From Anaerolineales bacterium UBA3071 (GTDB lineage: Bacteria > Chloroflexota > Anaerolineae > UBA3071): DNA of 6,990 nt. Shown here in pieces: positions 1-6,541 of the stretch. Each line of letters opens with the position of its first letter. The first letter of the stretch is position 1. Where the stretch lies: contig DFBV01000267.1 in the NCBI GenBank assembly GCA_002366755.1, positions 1 to 6,990 of the forward strand, given 5' to 3'. A program made the translations under genes and the position numbers. A model generated the notes under the pieces. That model did not search any database. It worked only from the letters and a program-made list of their open reading frames with translations, and had not been told where the DNA came from.

Positions 1-744
1 TGGGCGCGCGGCGATGCCGACGCCGAGTCGGACGTGGACCTGCTATTACTGGTCAATTGGGAGGAGGAGATGCTGGCAGAGGGTCGCTATCGCACGCACT
101 ACAGCGACCCGCTCTGGCAGGAGATTGTCGGCATCTCCTATGACTTGATGCTGGAACATGGCACCGTCATCTCTCCCCAGATGATGAGCCGCGAGGTGTA
201 CCGCACAGCCTACTCGCTGCGCAAGAACATCGAGCGAGATGGTGTGCGACTCTGGCCCGTTTCCAGCGAAGAGAAAGCAGCGCCGGAAGTCACCATAGCG
301 CTGAGAGAACCATCTCCGCCATACGGGGTTCCCACCGACGAGGAACAGTTCGCCGAAGGAAGAACCTGGCTGACTCTGGCTGAAGAAAAGCTGCCACTGG
401 CGCACAAGTTTCTGACCTTGGGACTGTTCGATGAAACGGTCTCCAAGAGTTACTACGTGATGTTCTACGCGGCCAAGGCCGCTCTGGCCCTTGAAGGCAT
501 CAGACCGCACAGGCATAGCGGCGTCGCCGCCAGGTTCGGCGAGTGCTTTGCCAAAACAGGCCGCGTAAAGCGCGTCCTTGGTCGCAAACTGCGTGAGGCC
601 ATGGAAGCGCGTGAGGACGCCGACTACAACCCGAACCGGCGCGCAGCGCGGGAAGATGCCGAGGGTCTGCTCGCCGATGCCGCCGAGTTTCTGCAGGCAG
701 TCAAAGCCCTGTTCGAGAACCTACCACCCATTTCAGGTACATGA
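1..744 (+). CDS. Fused MNT nucleotidyltransferase-HEPN protein, 5' truncated
   Basis: The frame is open from base 1, so the true start lies outside the window; the internal GTG at 34 is not a credible start because it would cut the catalytic motif. The first visible residues, WARGDADAESDVD, fit the MNT signature GSx10DxD exactly if the two missing residues are Gly-Ser. Asp11 and Asp13 of the visible part would bind metal. Visible residues 1 to about 75 are the nucleotidyltransferase domain. Residues about 114-240 are a HEPN domain of the PF05168/UPF0332 kind, with an SYYVMFYAAKAAL helix, an RHSGV turn and an AREDADY motif. In known two-gene MntA-HepT systems the HEPN protein is an RNase toxin and the MNT enzyme silences it by adding AMP. 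Here both domains are in one chain, and the classical HepT motif Rx4HxY is not seen. The role is therefore inferred: a self-regulated toxin or a defence component. The stop overlaps the next gene's ATG. Confidence 0.85.
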   Translation, partial: WARGDADAESDVDLLLLVNWEEEMLAEGRYRTHYSDPLWQEIVGISYDLMLEHGTVISPQMMSREVYRTAYSLRKNIERDGVRLWPVSSEEKAAPEVTIALREPSPPYGVPTDEEQFAEGRTWLTLAEEKLPLAHKFLTLGLFDETVSKSYYVMFYAAKAALALEGIRPHRHSGVAARFGECFAKTGRVKRVLGRKLREAMEAREDADYNPNRRAAREDAEGLLADAAEFLQAVKALFENLPPISGT

Positions 745-2111
745 TGCTACTCGATACCTTGATCCGACGCGGCCCAGGGCCGCAAACAGAGTTCATGCTA
801 CAACCCGACCGCCAGCGGCTGGCGGAGACACTGGTGGCCTTCGCCAACGCTGACGGCGGCACCATCGTCATCGGCCTGGCACCCGATGGCAGCGTAGCTG
901 ACCGACTGCTGGCCGATGAGATGGAAAACGCGCTGGGGCTGGCGCTGACCGTCTGTCGCCCGCCGGTGCGGACCGAATGGGAGCAGATGGAAACTAGCAA
1001 GGGCATGGTGGTGGCCATCCGCGTGCCCCGTTCCACCGAGCTGCATTCGCTGGCCGATGGCCGCGTGCTCATACGCAGCGGCGTCAAGAACCGCCCCCTG
1101 GGCGGCGAAATGATCCGCCAGCTCGCTGCCACCAAATCCACCGGAGACTACGAGATCGAGACCGTGCCGGGAGCTTCCCCTGACGCCCTCGACCCCGAGG
1201 TGATCGCGGAGTACATCGCCAAGCGGGAGGAGCGGCAGCAGCGTCCCGTGCGGAAGCCGCCGGAACAGCTCTTGCAGCTAATGGGCGCGTTGGATGCCAA
1301 AGGGCAACCCACAGTGGTGGGTTTGCTCCTCTTCGGCCGCGATCCACAGAGCTTTCTGACACAGAGCGGGCTGGTCTTCGTGCGCTTTGCTGGCACCGAG
1401 TCGCGCGGGCCGGAAGGGCTGCCCGGCTACGGCCGACGGGAGGAGATCCGCGGGCCGTTAGCGCGGCTCCTGGAACAAACCTGGCAGGTGATCTGGGAGG
1501 AGATGCGGGTGGAAGCGGTGGTGCGGGGCTTGCAGCGGGAGGAGCGAACCGAGTACCCCCGCTTCGCCCTGCGCGAGGCGCTGGTCAACGCCGTTTGCCA
1601 TCGTGACTATCGGCTGCGAGGGCGGCGCATTGAGGTGCGAATGTTCGATGACCGGCTGGAAGTGACCAGCCCCGGCGGACTGCCCGGCTACATCACGCTG
1701 GACAACATCGTCGAGGAGCACTTCAGCCGCAACCCACGCTTAGTCAGCGGTCTCTTCCAGTGGGGCTATATCGAGGAGCTGGGGCTGGGCATTGACCGCA
1801 TGATCGAGGACATGGTGCAGGCGGGCCACCCCGCGCCCACCTTCCGCGCCACACCCTATTCGTTCACCGTCATCCTGCAGAACGTGCGGCAGCGCCACGT
1901 GATACCGCGCTGGGAGATGCACATGAACGAGCGACAGATACGTGCCCTGCAATACCTGCAGGAATATGGTCGCATCACCAATAGCGACTACCGCGAACTG
2001 TGCCCCAACATCTCCGCCGAGACCGCCCGCCTGGATCTGGCCGACCTGGTGGACAAAGGGGTCCTGCTGAAGATCGGGGACAAGAGGGGAACGCACTACA
2101 TTCTGAAGTGA
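741..2111 (+). CDS. AlbA_2/Schlafen-like domain, GHKL-type ATPase and winged-helix protein (COG2865-like)
   Basis: This 456-residue protein has three parts. Residues about 15-130 are an AlbA_2 (Schlafen AlbA-like, PF04326) domain, recognised by QTEFML, then AFANADGGTIVIGL, then VLIRSGVKNRPL. Residues about 270-380 resemble the HATPase_c_4 module, with an N-box-like REALVNAVCHRDY (278-290), DDRLEVTSPGGLP (303-315), SRNPRLV (329-335) and ELGLGIDRM. Residues about 396-455 look like a winged helix (MNERQIRALQYL...ITNSDYREL...DLVDKGVL). Proteins of this layout are usually annotated as predicted transcriptional regulators or ATP-binding proteins; relatives also occur in antiphage and toxin-antitoxin loci. 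The first ATG sits inside ATGA with the upstream stop, and no good Shine-Dalgarno precedes it, so translation is probably coupled. A second ATG follows at once (744), so either may be used. It may act as repressor or partner of the MNT-HEPN protein; this is inference. Confidence 0.85.
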   Translation: MMLLDTLIRRGPGPQTEFMLQPDRQRLAETLVAFANADGGTIVIGLAPDGSVADRLLADEMENALGLALTVCRPPVRTEWEQMETSKGMVVAIRVPRSTELHSLADGRVLIRSGVKNRPLGGEMIRQLAATKSTGDYEIETVPGASPDALDPEVIAEYIAKREERQQRPVRKPPEQLLQLMGALDAKGQPTVVGLLLFGRDPQSFLTQSGLVFVRFAGTESRGPEGLPGYGRREEIRGPLARLLEQTWQVIWEEMRVEAVVRGLQREERTEYPRFALREALVNAVCHRDYRLRGRRIEVRMFDDRLEVTSPGGLPGYITLDNIVEEHFSRNPRLVSGLFQWGYIEELGLGIDRMIEDMVQAGHPAPTFRATPYSFTVILQNVRQRHVIPRWEMHMNERQIRALQYLQEYGRITNSDYRELCPNISAETARLDLADLVDKGVLLKIGDKRGTHYILK

Positions 2112-2128
2112 TCGAGAACCAGGTATCA

Positions 2129-2163
2129 GTGATCAGCCCCCCCCTCACCTACTCCCTGATCAC
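2129..2163. other. Inverted repeat GTGATCAG/CTGATCAC
   Basis: GTGATCAG (2129-2136) and CTGATCAC (2156-2163) form a perfect 8-bp inverted repeat around a 19-base loop that begins with a run of eight C. It lies 17 bases past the stop of the AlbA_2/ATPase gene. There is no T tract after it on either strand, so it is at best a weak or factor-dependent terminator. Each arm contains the palindrome TGATCA, so a protein-binding site is equally possible. Confidence 0.35.
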
Positions 2164-2180
2164 CCATCGCTGAGCACTGT

Positions 2181-2220
2181 CTATCCCACTTTATCCCAAC
2201 TTATCCCAAGTTTATCCCAA
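2181..2220. repeat. Four short TATCCCA repeats at helical spacing
   Basis: The heptamer TATCCCA occurs at 2182, 2192, 2202 and 2213, a spacing of 10, 10 and 11 bases. The second to fourth copies share the longer core TTATCCCAA. A related site in the opposite orientation (TGGGGATA, 2228-2235) follows. The array lies between the convergent ends of the AlbA_2/ATPase gene and murI, so it is non-coding. The near 10.5-base period would place all copies on one face of the helix, as in multimeric protein-binding sites. The function is unknown. Confidence 0.6.
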
Positions 2221-2301
2221 ATCGAGTTGGGGATATCGCTCACAACTCTGCCCGGAGGCGGCTTCTCTGACGTTATGTCAAGAGTACCCGTCCAGCTGTA
2301 C

Positions 2302-3099
<798 letters not shown>

Positions 3100-3131
3100 T
3101 CTCTTTCCTCCTCGTGAAGATCACCGGCCAC

Positions 3132-3159
3132 ATTGTAGCATAGCCTGCTCCTTTGACAA
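3132..3159 (-). promoter_or_regulatory. Promoter of murI
   Basis: On the minus strand TTGTCA (3154-3159) and TACAAT (3132-3137) are separated by 16 bases, and TGC directly before TACAAT makes an extended -10. Transcription would start near 3125, giving a leader of about 25 bases that contains the AGGAGG site. The -35 overlaps that of the divergent dehydrogenase promoter. Confidence 0.7.
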
Positions 3160-3181
3160 AGTGTTTGCCTTGCGCGATAAT
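3153..3181 (+). promoter_or_regulatory. Promoter of the dehydrogenase gene
   Basis: A perfect TTGACA (3153-3158) and GATAAT (3176-3181) are separated by 17 bases. Transcription would start near 3188, giving a leader of about 48 bases. The -35 lies within the palindromic TTTGACAAA that also forms the murI -35 on the other strand. Confidence 0.75.
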
Positions 3182-3235
3182 CCTGGCGTGTCTGCCGACG
3201 TCCCCTTGCCATTTCATGAGGAGGAGAAGAACGCT

Positions 3236-4135
3236 ATGTCAAAACCCAAGATCGGTTTCATCGGCCTGGGCATCATGGGACTGCCCATGGCCAAAAACCT
3301 GCTGAAAGCCAGCTACTCACTTGTAGTGCACAACCGCAGCCGGCAGCCTGTGCAGGAACTGATGGCCGCCGGCGCTGAGGAAGCTTTCTCGTCCAAAGAG
3401 GTCGCTCAGAAGGGCCAGGTCATCATCACGATGCTGCCGGATTCGCCCGATGTCGAGTCGGTTGCCTTGGGCTCCGAAGGCCTGATCGAAGGCGTGAGCG
3501 AGGGAGACATCTACGTGGACATGAGCACCATCGCCCCTGGTGTGGCTATCAAGGTTGCCGACACGATGGCGAAAAAGGGGGTAAGATGCCTCGATGCACC
3601 GGTGAGCGGCGGTGACGTCGGCGCCATCAACGCCACACTGTCCATCATGGTCGGCGGCGACGAGGAGACGTTCAACGAGGTGCTGCCCATCTTCGAGGCC
3701 CTGGGCAAGACCGTCACCTTGTGCGGCCGCAACGGCGCCGGCCAGACGGTGAAAGCATGCAATCAGATCCAGGTGGCACTGAACATCGTGGGTATGGCCG
3801 AGGCGTTGGTGCTGGGGGCAAAAGCGGGTGTAGACCCTACCATCGTCGTCCAGGTACTGAGCAGTGGCTATGCTCAATCTCGGGTGATGGATGTGCGCGG
3901 ACCACGCGTCATCAAGGGCAACTTCCAGCCTGGCTTCAAGAGCCGGTTCCACTTCAAAGACCTCAACATCATCATGCAGACGGGAAACGACTACAACGTG
4001 CCGCTGCCGGTGACCAGCCTGGTGCACGAACTGTTCGCGGCTATGCAGGCCGCAGGAAGGGGCGACTTGGATCACACGGGGGTCATCACCGTGCTGGAGG
4101 ACTTGGCGGGGATTGAAGCGAGGACAGAAGCGTAG
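3236..4135 (+). CDS. garR: Beta-hydroxyacid dehydrogenase, tartronate semialdehyde reductase type
   Basis: This 299-residue cytoplasmic enzyme probably reduces tartronate semialdehyde (2-hydroxy-3-oxopropionate) to D-glycerate, in glyoxylate or glucarate breakdown. Residues 5-15 (KIGFIGLGIMG) form the Rossmann dinucleotide loop. After the second strand comes HNRSR (32-36), where Asn/Arg rather than Asp suggests a preference for NADPH. DAPVSGG (120-126) is the substrate loop, and GAGQTVKACNQ (168-178) carries the catalytic Lys173. FQPGFKSRFHFKDL (230-243) closely resembles the E. coli GarR segment as I recall it. The frame is open further upstream, but ATG 3236 is preferred: it has AGGAGGAG about 10 bases before it, lies downstream of a good promoter, and starts the Rossmann fold in the normal place. 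3-hydroxyisobutyrate dehydrogenase or a succinic semialdehyde reductase of the GLYR type are alternatives. The gene converges with the L,D-transpeptidase gene, leaving 15 bases between stops and no visible terminator. Confidence 0.88.
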   Translation: MSKPKIGFIGLGIMGLPMAKNLLKASYSLVVHNRSRQPVQELMAAGAEEAFSSKEVAQKGQVIITMLPDSPDVESVALGSEGLIEGVSEGDIYVDMSTIAPGVAIKVADTMAKKGVRCLDAPVSGGDVGAINATLSIMVGGDEETFNEVLPIFEALGKTVTLCGRNGAGQTVKACNQIQVALNIVGMAEALVLGAKAGVDPTIVVQVLSSGYAQSRVMDVRGPRVIKGNFQPGFKSRFHFKDLNIIMQTGNDYNVPLPVTSLVHELFAAMQAAGRGDLDHTGVITVLEDLAGIEARTEA

Positions 4136-4150
4136 CCGCCTCGCAGGTGA

Positions 4151-5143
4151 TCAGAGCCGAATGATCACGGGCATGCCGATGTAGGCCAGGTTGTAGAGGG
4201 TGATCGCTGCCTCATTGCTCAGCATGATGCAGCCGAAGGTGATGGGCGTGCCCACGAGGTTGGCCCACACGGTGACCCCGCTAGAGGCGTTGACAGGGAG
4301 GCCATGTATGCCATTCTCGCTGGAACCGGCCCAATAGATTCCCAGCCAGTAGGGCATCCAGGCGTTGAACCTGGAACCAAAGGCATTGCGGATCTTGCTC
4401 TGCACGTAGAAGGTGCCCGTGCTTGTGGCCGCACCCGCCCGTCCCGTGGAGCAAACCCAACTGTAGAGCAAACCGCCATCGCGATAGAGATAGCAGCGCT
4501 GCTGCGAGATATACACGACGAAGCGCAGCCCGCTTCCCGACGGTGCCGCGGGGATCGACGATCCGCCAGCAGGTATGCGCAATACCTGTCCCACGTAGAT
4601 CAGTGAGGGATTGGCGATGCCGTTGGCGTGAGCGATAGCCGCGGCTGTCGTGCCATAGCGGGCGGCGATCCCAGAGAGATGCTCACCAGCCTGCACCCGA
4701 TGAGTCCGCGCAGCACTCGTGGAAGGAGCAGGCGAACTTCCCGCGCCGGGGATCGTGAGCCGCTGACCCGCGTACACCCAGCTTGTGCTGGTGATACCAT
4801 TGGCTCGCGCCAGTGCCCCCAGGCCGACGCCATGCCGGGCAGCAATACCGCTCAGCGTATCACCCCGCTGCACGACGTAGACAGACGACTGTCCAGAGGT
4901 GGGCGGTGCGCTCTGGCTGGGGATGAGCAAACGCTGCCCGTACCAGATGAAGTTAGCATCCCGCAGTCCATTGGCCTGCACCAGGGCTGTGACGGTCACC
5001 CCGTAGTGTCTGGCGATACCGGAGAGGGTCTCCCCCGGCCGGACGACGTGCGCGTTGGAGTCAGCGGCGATGGGAACAACACCGCCCACCCACACCACCG
5101 CCGACAGGCTCAAGACCAAGGCCATACGCACCCAACGACTCAT
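4151..5143 (-). CDS. Secreted triple-LysM L,D-transpeptidase (YkuD family)
   Basis: This 330-residue exported protein should bind peptidoglycan and form or exchange 3-3 cross-links or attach proteins to it. Residues 1 to about 27 are a signal peptide: basic MSRWVR, a hydrophobic stretch, then a likely cut after PIAA. Three LysM modules follow at about 32-75, 88-132 and 148-191, each with a V(V/Q)xGExLSGIAxxxG-type opening and an IP ending, separated by Ser/Pro-rich linkers. Residues 206-330 are the YkuD catalytic domain, with IHGLP (His280) and GCIML (Cys305). The usual SHGC motif reads TFGC, so the histidine before Gly-Cys is a Phe; the conserved Arg after GCI is a Met. His280 and Cys305 remain, so activity is still plausible. 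The start at 5143 has AGGAG eight bases upstream; a longer frame to 5188 would begin inside the promoter and is rejected. Confidence 0.92.
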   Translation of the reverse strand: MSRWVRMALVLSLSAVVWVGGVVPIAADSNAHVVRPGETLSGIARHYGVTVTALVQANGLRDANFIWYGQRLLIPSQSAPPTSGQSSVYVVQRGDTLSGIAARHGVGLGALARANGITSTSWVYAGQRLTIPGAGSSPAPSTSAARTHRVQAGEHLSGIAARYGTTAAAIAHANGIANPSLIYVGQVLRIPAGGSSIPAAPSGSGLRFVVYISQQRCYLYRDGGLLYSWVCSTGRAGAATSTGTFYVQSKIRNAFGSRFNAWMPYWLGIYWAGSSENGIHGLPVNASSGVTVWANLVGTPITFGCIMLSNEAAITLYNLAYIGMPVIIRL

Positions 5144-5176
5144 ACTCTGCTCTCCTGTGGTCGATTCAACACTCAC

Positions 5177-5205
5177 AGCATACACCAAGATCGCCGATAT
5201 GTCAA
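5177..5205 (-). promoter_or_regulatory. Promoter of the L,D-transpeptidase gene
   Basis: On the minus strand a perfect TTGACA (5200-5205) and TATGCT (5177-5182) are separated by 17 bases. Transcription would begin near 5170, leaving a leader of about 27 bases with the AGGAG site. This placement supports the ATG at 5143. Confidence 0.75.
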
Positions 5206-5218
5206 GTTACGGAAAGCA

Positions 5219-5302
5219 TCACTGGCGTGGAATCACTTGATCGCCCAACTCTGGCACGTCCAAACCGGGCATCATCACCATACCGGGGGGGAGTGACATC
5301 AT
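5219..5302 (-). CDS. Possible 27-residue peptide
   Basis: Between the cohesin-like gene and the L,D-transpeptidase promoter, a small minus-strand frame begins MMSLPPGMVMMPG and ends GDQVIPRQ. AAAGGA lies eight bases before its ATG, a plausible ribosome binding site. It has no membrane segment or known motif. Its stop lies 13 bases before the TTGACA of the next gene. No promoter of its own was recognised; read-through from the cohesin-like gene could transcribe it. It may be chance. Confidence 0.25.
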   Translation of the reverse strand: MMSLPPGMVMMPGLDVPELGDQVIPRQ

Positions 5303-5369
5303 TGTGCCCATCCTTTAGAGTACTGTGTGTTGCGCACGGTTCGGTCCCTCCTGGTTTGGTTACTGCCAG

Positions 5370-5810
5370 CTACTCTCCTCTGACCAGCGGCAAGTAAAGG
5401 CGTCGTGGAACACCCACTATCACCTCTCCATCCTCGGTCAAGACCGTGTGGGCCTGACCTCGTGTGTCCACGACCTGTACGTCCTCCACGGCCAAAGGGC
5501 TGTTCCCTGTTCCTCGCGCCGTCAGAGTGATGGCAGTGAGCACGCCGTCTCCATCCGGCCCCAACTGATCCCCGAAGCTGAATGCGCCGAATCTCATCGT
5601 CCCCATCTCGTTGTCGATTTCAGGCCCTAGCGGAGCCGTGTTCCGGCCTGTGCTGCCCAGGAAGTCACCCTGGGTCACGTTCTCAACACGAACAACCACC
5701 GGGTCGAAGTTCATCGCTAACTGGAAGCCACCCAGGTCCACGGCCCTCTCGATCTCCACGGCCACCGTGAGCGTCTCGCTTGGTGACACCGTTGAGACGT
5801 CTGGTTCCAA
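5370..5810 (-). CDS. Cohesin-like domain protein with YLPLV tail; N-terminus uncertain
   Basis: About 146 residues form one beta-rich domain resembling cohesin/carbohydrate-binding-like folds (PF00963 type). It opens with EPDVSTVSPSETLTVAVEIE, continues with LGGFQLAMNFDPVVVRVENV, then FLGSTGRN and FGAFSFGDQLGPDGDGVLTAITL. The end, RRLYLPLVRGE, resembles the C-terminal tail common on secreted Chloroflexota proteins. Such domains are normally extracellular, but no signal peptide is visible. The only nearby start in frame is a TTG at 5808-5810 with no ribosome binding site, and the frame is closed by TGA at 5853-5855. The in-frame codons before TTG (PSSTLR) read naturally into the domain, so the real protein may start further back through a frameshift or be the remnant of a longer protein. 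No dockerin partner is present. A near-consensus promoter lies just upstream, so transcription is likely. The domain call is from pattern memory, not a search. Confidence 0.65.
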   Translation of the reverse strand: MEPDVSTVSPSETLTVAVEIERAVDLGGFQLAMNFDPVVVRVENVTQGDFLGSTGRNTAPLGPEIDNEMGTMRFGAFSFGDQLGPDGDGVLTAITLTARGTGNSPLAVEDVQVVDTRGQAHTVLTEDGEVIVGVPRRLYLPLVRGE

Positions 5811-5858
5811 TCGCAGCGTCGACGACGGCAGAGGGTGCAGAACGCCCTTGCATCAATG

Positions 5859-5887
5859 AGTATAGCACAACCGTGTTGCCACGTCAA
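5859..5887 (-). promoter_or_regulatory. Promoter facing the cohesin-like gene
   Basis: On the minus strand TTGACG (5882-5887) and TATACT (5859-5864) are separated by 17 bases. Transcription would start near 5852. An ATG (5851-5853) lies almost at that point, but it is in a different frame from the cohesin-like domain. Confidence 0.65.
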
Positions 5888-6042
5888 GCAGGTTTTGCGA
5901 GGGAGATGTCGCAGTTCAGCACAGCAGCTAGGGTGGAGACGAAACGTGGACGAACCATTGCGACCAACAGGCCTGCCAGTCTTCATCTTCGCGCGGCCAG
6001 TGCGAGCGACTCGACCCGCTCGCAGAGCATCTCCGGCTGTTG

Positions 6043-6071
6043 TTGCGCTGTTGGCATCGCCCTGGTATAAT
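6043..6071 (+). promoter_or_regulatory. Promoter of the 93-residue protein operon
   Basis: A perfect TATAAT (6066-6071) is preceded by TGG, making an extended -10, and by TTGCGC (6043-6048) at a 17-base spacing. Transcription would start near 6078, leaving an unusually long leader of about 168 bases before the ATG at 6246. Confidence 0.65.
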
Positions 6072-6111
6072 CCAGTACTGAACGCTTCTCGCCGAACGCC
6101 TGGATCTTCAT

Positions 6112-6199
6112 CACGAATAGCACGAACATGCGAATGTCACGAATGCTCTCTGCAAACCTCAGTGCAATTTGTGGAATCTGTCCATTCGTGGCATTCGTG
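6112..6199. repeat. CACGAAT/ATTCGTG repeat cluster in the leader
   Basis: CACGAAT occurs at 6112 and 6138, the related CACGAA at 6121 and GCGAAT at 6130. The reverse complement ATTCGTG occurs at 6184 and 6193. The left block (6112-6127) and the right block read in reverse complement agree at about 13 of 16 positions, so an imperfect hairpin is possible in the leader RNA. Similar CACGAAT-rich sequences recur, from memory, between genes in several environmental bacterial genomes. Confidence 0.55.
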
Positions 6200-6245
6200 T
6201 TCAGAAACCGTCCGGTAGTGAGATATGAGAAAGGTTGGGTGAACC

Positions 6246-6527
6246 ATGGCAAACATCGAAGTCAAGACATCGGAACACAATGACCGCTACGAGTTCGAGG
6301 TCACTGTGAGAGAAAGAAGGAGCGAGACCCACCATCGGGTGACCCTGCGGAAAGCCGACTACGAGAGGCTCGCCGGCGGCAAGACCAGCCCGGAAGCTCT
6401 GGTGAGCGAGTCCTTTCGCTTCCTCCTGAAACGGGAATCCAAAGAATCGATTCTGCGCTCCTTCAATCTCACGGTGATCGGCCGCTACTTCCCAGAGTAC
6501 GAGCGCGAGATCGCCAACCGGTTGTGA
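6246..6527 (+). CDS. Conserved-looking hypothetical protein, 93 residues
   Basis: I do not recognise this protein. It is small, charged and soluble-looking, with no signal peptide, membrane segment or cysteine. The first half (IEVKTSEHNDRYEFEVTVRERRSETHHRVTL) has the alternating pattern of beta strands. The second half (SPEALVSESFRFLLKRESKESILRSF, then FPEYEREIANRL) looks helical. The start at ATG 6246 fits MANIEVKT; its ribosome binding site is weak (GAAAGG about 11 bases upstream). A long leader from a TATAAT promoter precedes it. Only 14 bases separate its stop from the ATG of the cysteine-cluster protein, so the two are probably cotranscribed and may work together. Coding nature is supported by codon regularity and the neighbours' spacing. 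Confidence 0.8.
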   Translation: MANIEVKTSEHNDRYEFEVTVRERRSETHHRVTLRKADYERLAGGKTSPEALVSESFRFLLKRESKESILRSFNLTVIGRYFPEYEREIANRL

Positions 6528-6541
6528 GAAAGGGGCAAACG

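Larger units (their letters stand above)
5811..6245. other. Non-coding region with divergent promoters
   Basis: This 435-base gap holds the promoter toward the cohesin-like gene, the promoter toward the 93-residue gene, and a repeat-bearing leader. Reading frames on both strands here translate to low-complexity or Arg/Cys-rich sequences without domain character. Between the two promoters (5888-6042) nothing recognisable was seen except short minus-strand frames, one beginning MPTAQQQPEML, that lack convincing start signals. Confidence 0.55.

Noticed and set aside
34..36. GTG as start of the MNT-HEPN gene
   Set aside because: The frame is open to base 1, and a start here would remove the catalytic GSx10DxD motif.
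2181..2220. DnaA boxes and a replication origin
   Set aside because: The repeats read TTATCCCAA, not TTATNCACA, and no dnaA, dnaN or rep gene is near.
3317..4075. 252-residue minus-strand frame
   Set aside because: It is antisense to the dehydrogenase and His-rich, typical of a shadow frame in GC-rich DNA.
4628..5296. 222-residue plus-strand frame
   Set aside because: It lies mostly opposite the LysM part of the L,D-transpeptidase and shows no domain of its own.
5835..6218. 127-residue plus-strand frame
   Set aside because: It is Arg/Cys/Ser-rich without domain character, starts without a ribosome binding site and spans two promoters.
5983..6252. 89-residue minus-strand frame
   Set aside because: It runs through the promoter and repeat leader of the 93-residue gene; its sequence is largely the translated repeat, and it has no convincing start.
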